Under the pieces are notes generated by a model, which saw only the letters and a program-made list of their open reading frames with translations, was not told where the DNA came from and searched no databases. Position numbers and translations under genes: made by a program. 64,000 bases of DNA from Endomychus coccineus (lineage: Eukaryota; Arthropoda; Insecta; Coleoptera; Endomychidae), in NCBI GenBank assembly GCA_958510875.1, contig CAUEHT010000005.1, forward strand, positions 434,001 to 498,000, written 5' to 3'. Positions 61,761 through 64,000 of this stretch are shown in pieces; position 1 is the stretch's first letter, and each line of letters begins with the position of its first letter.

Positions 61761-61803
61761 CCTTAGTCAGTCTATATCGAAACATCAAGCGAATCGCATC
61801 ATC

Positions 61804-62263
61804 ATGAGAATCGCATTAGTTGACATTCAGGGGTTCTTCATTGACGATGCCTTCCATTCAAAAGAAATGTGTATACAAATTGGATTCAAACGTCATTATT
61901 CCTTATTCAAACCGCACACATCTTATTCATCGCTGAATGCAAAGGAGCGAAAGTCCGTATGGTATTTACAAAAGTCTTATCATGGACTCGATTATGCATC
62001 TGGAAATGTGGATTAATAAATAATATTCTTAAATCGATTCAACTATGTGCAGTCGACTATATTTATGTTCGTGGTCAGCAAAAAGCAGAGTTTTTGAGAA
62101 GGAAGTGTATAGAATTGGATATTTTCCCACACATCGTAGATGTTCACAGTTTCGATGGTACTAAATGTGAAACGGGGAAATTCGAGCAAACAATTTGACC
62201 TGTCTGAATCATCGTAATGACGGTGGTAAATACATGTGTGCAGTTCAACATGTGGATAAATGA
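61804..62263 (+). pseudogene. conserved mobile-element-associated protein (family not named)
   Basis: Starts at ATG 61804 with MRIALVDIQGFFIDD. It continues through a KPHTSYSSLN segment, shifts frame by one base near 62012, and goes on with IYVRGQQKAEFL and a C-terminal Cys/His cluster (CLNHRNDGGKYMCAVQ, ending TGA at 62261-62263). This N- to C-terminal pattern recalls a family of uncharacterised arthropod proteins found next to Maverick-type genes, possibly of RNase H-like fold; that memory is not checked. AATAAA lies at 62314-62319. Confidence 0.55.
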
Positions 62264-62313
62264 CAGCAGTGGTTTCTGAATGTAATACTACCTAAATTAT
62301 ATGTATTTTCTGA

Positions 62314-62319
62314 AATAAA
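62314..62319 (+). terminator. polyadenylation signal AATAAA (+)
   Basis: 51 bp after the stop of the 61804 gene. It converges with the minus-strand signal at 62354-62359. Confidence 0.5.
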
Positions 62320-62350
62320 TATTATTATTACACCTATCTCCTTTATATAA

Positions 62351-62560
62351 TTATTTATTCAGATGGTAAATAGCTTTGTTTACATTTTTAACAAACCTTT
62401 TCAATATTAATACTGATAAAGAAGATAAAATAGCATACAAAATTGCTAAAATTTTATGAATAACTCCTTCTAGTGTGGATGATGCTGATATTGTCTCTTG
62501 TATAAGATGTGGTAAACATGATGATTGCCATTCAGCGATATGCTCCATCACTTCGATCAT
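62351..62560 (-). CDS. small ORF with one membrane segment (69 aa)
   Basis: ATG at 62560 and TAA at 62351. The sequence is acidic at the start, then has one hydrophobic helix (ILAILYAILSSLSVLIL, about residues 38-54) and a basic tail. The minus-strand AATAAA (62354-62359) overlaps the stop, as in compact viral genomes. No homologue was recognised. Context with protease and capsid-like relics suggests a viral membrane protein, but this is inference only. Confidence 0.4.
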   Translation of the reverse strand: MIEVMEHIAEWQSSCLPHLIQETISASSTLEGVIHKILAILYAILSSLSVLILKRFVKNVNKAIYHLNK

Positions 62561-62778
62561 GGAATAAGAGTTTGAGTTTATAATGTATGATTGTCTTGTG
62601 GAATGTTAAACGTGAATACCTCCAATTGATTATCGTTGATTTATTGTGTCCAACAAAGAGAGTTCCTTGATATTATATACGTTTGAAGAAATCGGGAAAC
62701 TTTGAATATCAACCACTATGAATGACATTTCAAACTAGAATGATAAACTATTCAAATATCTAGTTGCATATGCGTGGA

Positions 62779-63402
62779 TCATTGACATATTTCTTTGATG
62801 TTATCGAAATTTCGAAAGAGTACGTCGAAGCACAAAATTTGTAGTGATGTTGGACTTATCCTATAGTTGACGTCATCGACTTCCCCTCCCATCTCAGAAA
62901 ACATTTGAAACATCTTAAAGGTGTAAGAATTTGAAGTGTCTCTTCGAATGCTGCGCATGTCCATTATCTCACATCGGTATGGTAGTAGTGCGATTCGATA
63001 AAAATCGACACCCATATCATGTAGCACTCTAAAACAATCAAGTATATACGATCCTGGTTTCGGAACGATACCCGAAATTTGATGCAATATGATTTTTCTC
63101 ATTCTTCTATGTTTATATTTGAACTGACCTTCTATATTCATATCGATTATCTTCCAATCTTCTGGAGGGGGAGGATCGAAATCTCCTCCGAAATAGAAAA
63201 TATCAGCATACGCCCAATCGGTCGAGGCCCCCACAAGGAAAGTTACGAATTCTCCAGCGATTATCCAATTTTTGGATGGTAATTGTAATTCTTCGAGGAT
63301 TTTCATCAAATTCGGTGGACATACGCTTATTACGAATTTCTTCGCATCGTACACGGTGGTAAGCACACTATGAATAAAACTGTTGTATAATCGAGGAGAC
63401 AT
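62779..63402 (-). CDS. 207-residue protein, possible degenerate nucleotidyltransferase fold
   Basis: Intact from ATG 63402 to the stop at 62779, with a minus-strand AATAAA at about 62638-62645. Residues about 40-70 (NWIIAGEFVTFLVG, then YADIFYF) recall the hG[GS]...Dh[DE]h signature of the polymerase-beta-like nucleotidyltransferase fold. The second position of the GS pair is Glu and the second acidic residue is missing, so catalysis is doubtful. The C-terminal half has GSYILDCFRVLHDMG and ends in a helical segment. It keeps a clean frame in a decayed neighbourhood. Confidence 0.5.
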   Translation of the reverse strand: MSPRLYNSFIHSVLTTVYDAKKFVISVCPPNLMKILEELQLPSKNWIIAGEFVTFLVGASTDWAYADIFYFGGDFDPPPPEDWKIIDMNIEGQFKYKHRRMRKIILHQISGIVPKPGSYILDCFRVLHDMGVDFYRIALLPYRCEIMDMRSIRRDTSNSYTFKMFQMFSEMGGEVDDVNYRISPTSLQILCFDVLFRNFDNIKEICQ

Positions 63403-63631
63403 TATTACGAACTGAGTTCGATTTAGTTGGAGCAGTCACACACTCCCTCATACTCTGCGCTATTGACTTTTTCAACCCATAATATATACAATCAAAACTA
63501 AATGGTATTCTTGCGGGTGAGAGATAAGAGGTCGATCGAACTGGTAAGTATACATCTAAAATCGTGAAATCATGAACATTTTCAGACGCGGGTTCGGATC
63601 CCTCTGCATCTTTCTCACCAAAGAATACCAT
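63368..63631 (-). CDS. unrecognised ORF overlapping the start of the 62779 gene
   Basis: First in-context ATG near 63631 (MVFFGEKDAEGSEPASEN), about 87 residues to the stop at 63368. It overlaps the next gene by about 35 bp in another frame. A short polar N-terminus is followed by a mixed segment (DVYLPVRSTSYLSPARIPF). No family was recognised. It may be a separate small protein or the out-of-frame front of the 62779 protein. Confidence 0.35.
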   Translation of the reverse strand: MVFFGEKDAEGSEPASENVHDFTILDVYLPVRSTSYLSPARIPFSFDCIYYGLKKSIAQSMRECVTAPTKSNSVRNNVSSIIQQFYS

Positions 63632-63716
63632 TTTTTTTAATCGAACGCGCTGACAATAGTGGAAAACGATAAAAATCAATCGTTTCGAATTACTCTGAGT
63701 TTTTATTCAAATACAA

Positions 63717-64000
63717 TTATTTTTTACAAAATCTTCTCAATTCATTAATTATTTCACGTTTCTCTTCGATATATCCTTGTAGAGATATGATTTCTTCTAA
63801 CCGGTGCAGTAGAACATCTGGGTTGGACCAGTAAATTATACTTTTATCTCGACTGTGGAATAACATAATATGACGATTCAAATTGTCTCGGCGAGAAAAT
63901 GTAACTTCACAATGCTTGCATGAGAAACGGTGTATTTTGAAATGTTTTTTCTCGTGCCGCCTCAGCGCATTTGCTCTCGAAAATTCCCTTTGACATTGCC
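63717..64000 (-). CDS. C2H2 zinc-finger protein, C-terminal part
   Basis: It runs off the right edge of the window; the stop is TAA at 63717-63719. Reading inward, one finger lacks its first Cys because of the edge (CQREFSRANALRRHEKKH). A complete finger follows (CKHCEVTFSRRDNLNRHIMLFH, C-x2-C-x12-H-x4-H, described here in two parts around position 63880). Then come about 45 residues with a helical, charged tail (LEEIISLQGYIEEKREI). AATAAA (63702-63707) lies 10 bp after the stop. DNA binding is expected from the family. Confidence 0.7.
   Translation of the reverse strand, partial: QCQREFSRANALRRHEKKHFKIHRFSCKHCEVTFSRRDNLNRHIMLFHSRDKSIIYWSNPDVLLHRLEEIISLQGYIEEKREIINELRRFCKK

Overview
This window is eukaryotic and almost certainly from an arthropod, most likely an insect. 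The evidence is AT-rich DNA, GT-AG introns, AATAAA signals, and a mix of BEL/Pao, Gypsy, R1-like, R2/R4-like, Penelope-like (PLE) and Helitron elements with an adenovirus-type protease relic of Maverick/adintovirus type. The genus cannot be told from the sequence. Well over half of the window is transposon-derived. Host coding sequence is sparse: the last two exons of one gene (4834-5900), a complete small three-exon gene (22998-23890) and a few single-exon candidates.

Layout. 1-2.2 kb: decayed BEL/Pao pol, then a probable LTR. 2.7-4.0 kb: an LTR-like repeat and a short tandem array. 4.8-5.9 kb: host exons. 6.17-7.13 kb: an element with about 80 bp terminal inverted repeats and TA flanks. 7.2-7.6 kb: a tyrosine-recombinase relic. 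9.26-15.1 kb: a degraded R1-like LINE (+ strand) split by a second R1-like LINE (- strand) with a 13 bp target duplication. 17.5 kb: an isolated Helitron end. 19.8-22.8 kb: a PLE with an intact 749-codon frame between 199 bp inverted terminal repeats. 23-23.9 kb: the three-exon gene. 24-37.7 kb: non-autonomous Helitrons on the - strand, the last three being complete 3.24-3.29 kb units joined head to tail at exact CTAG/TC junctions. 37.7-41.35 kb: a Gypsy element with both LTRs and a TTAC target duplication but no RT core.

41.4-51.8 kb: a knot of PLE terminal repeats, (TA)n tracts and palindromes, holding an intact 1163-codon R2/R4-like LINE and a truncated PLE. 52.8-57.7 kb: a Cys-rich ORF, a tandem repeat, a tRNA-derived relic and several decayed PLE pieces. 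57.8-60.8 kb: three kinds of minisatellite. 61.4-64 kb: a compact cluster of virus-like or transposon-like genes, with minor-capsid-like and protease remnants, an unnamed conserved family, a membrane ORF, a possible nucleotidyltransferase relic and a C2H2 zinc-finger protein.

The strongest observations for follow-up are: (1) Helitron concatemers with perfect junctions; (2) hammerhead-ribozyme-like folds in the terminal repeats of four different PLE families, one with a C3/G8 covariation; (3) perfect PLE palindromes and chimeric PLE ends in (TA)n; (4) the convergent gene cluster at the right edge, where several stop codons overlap or adjoin AATAAA; (5) the unrecognised three-exon gene. All calls were made by eye, without database searches.
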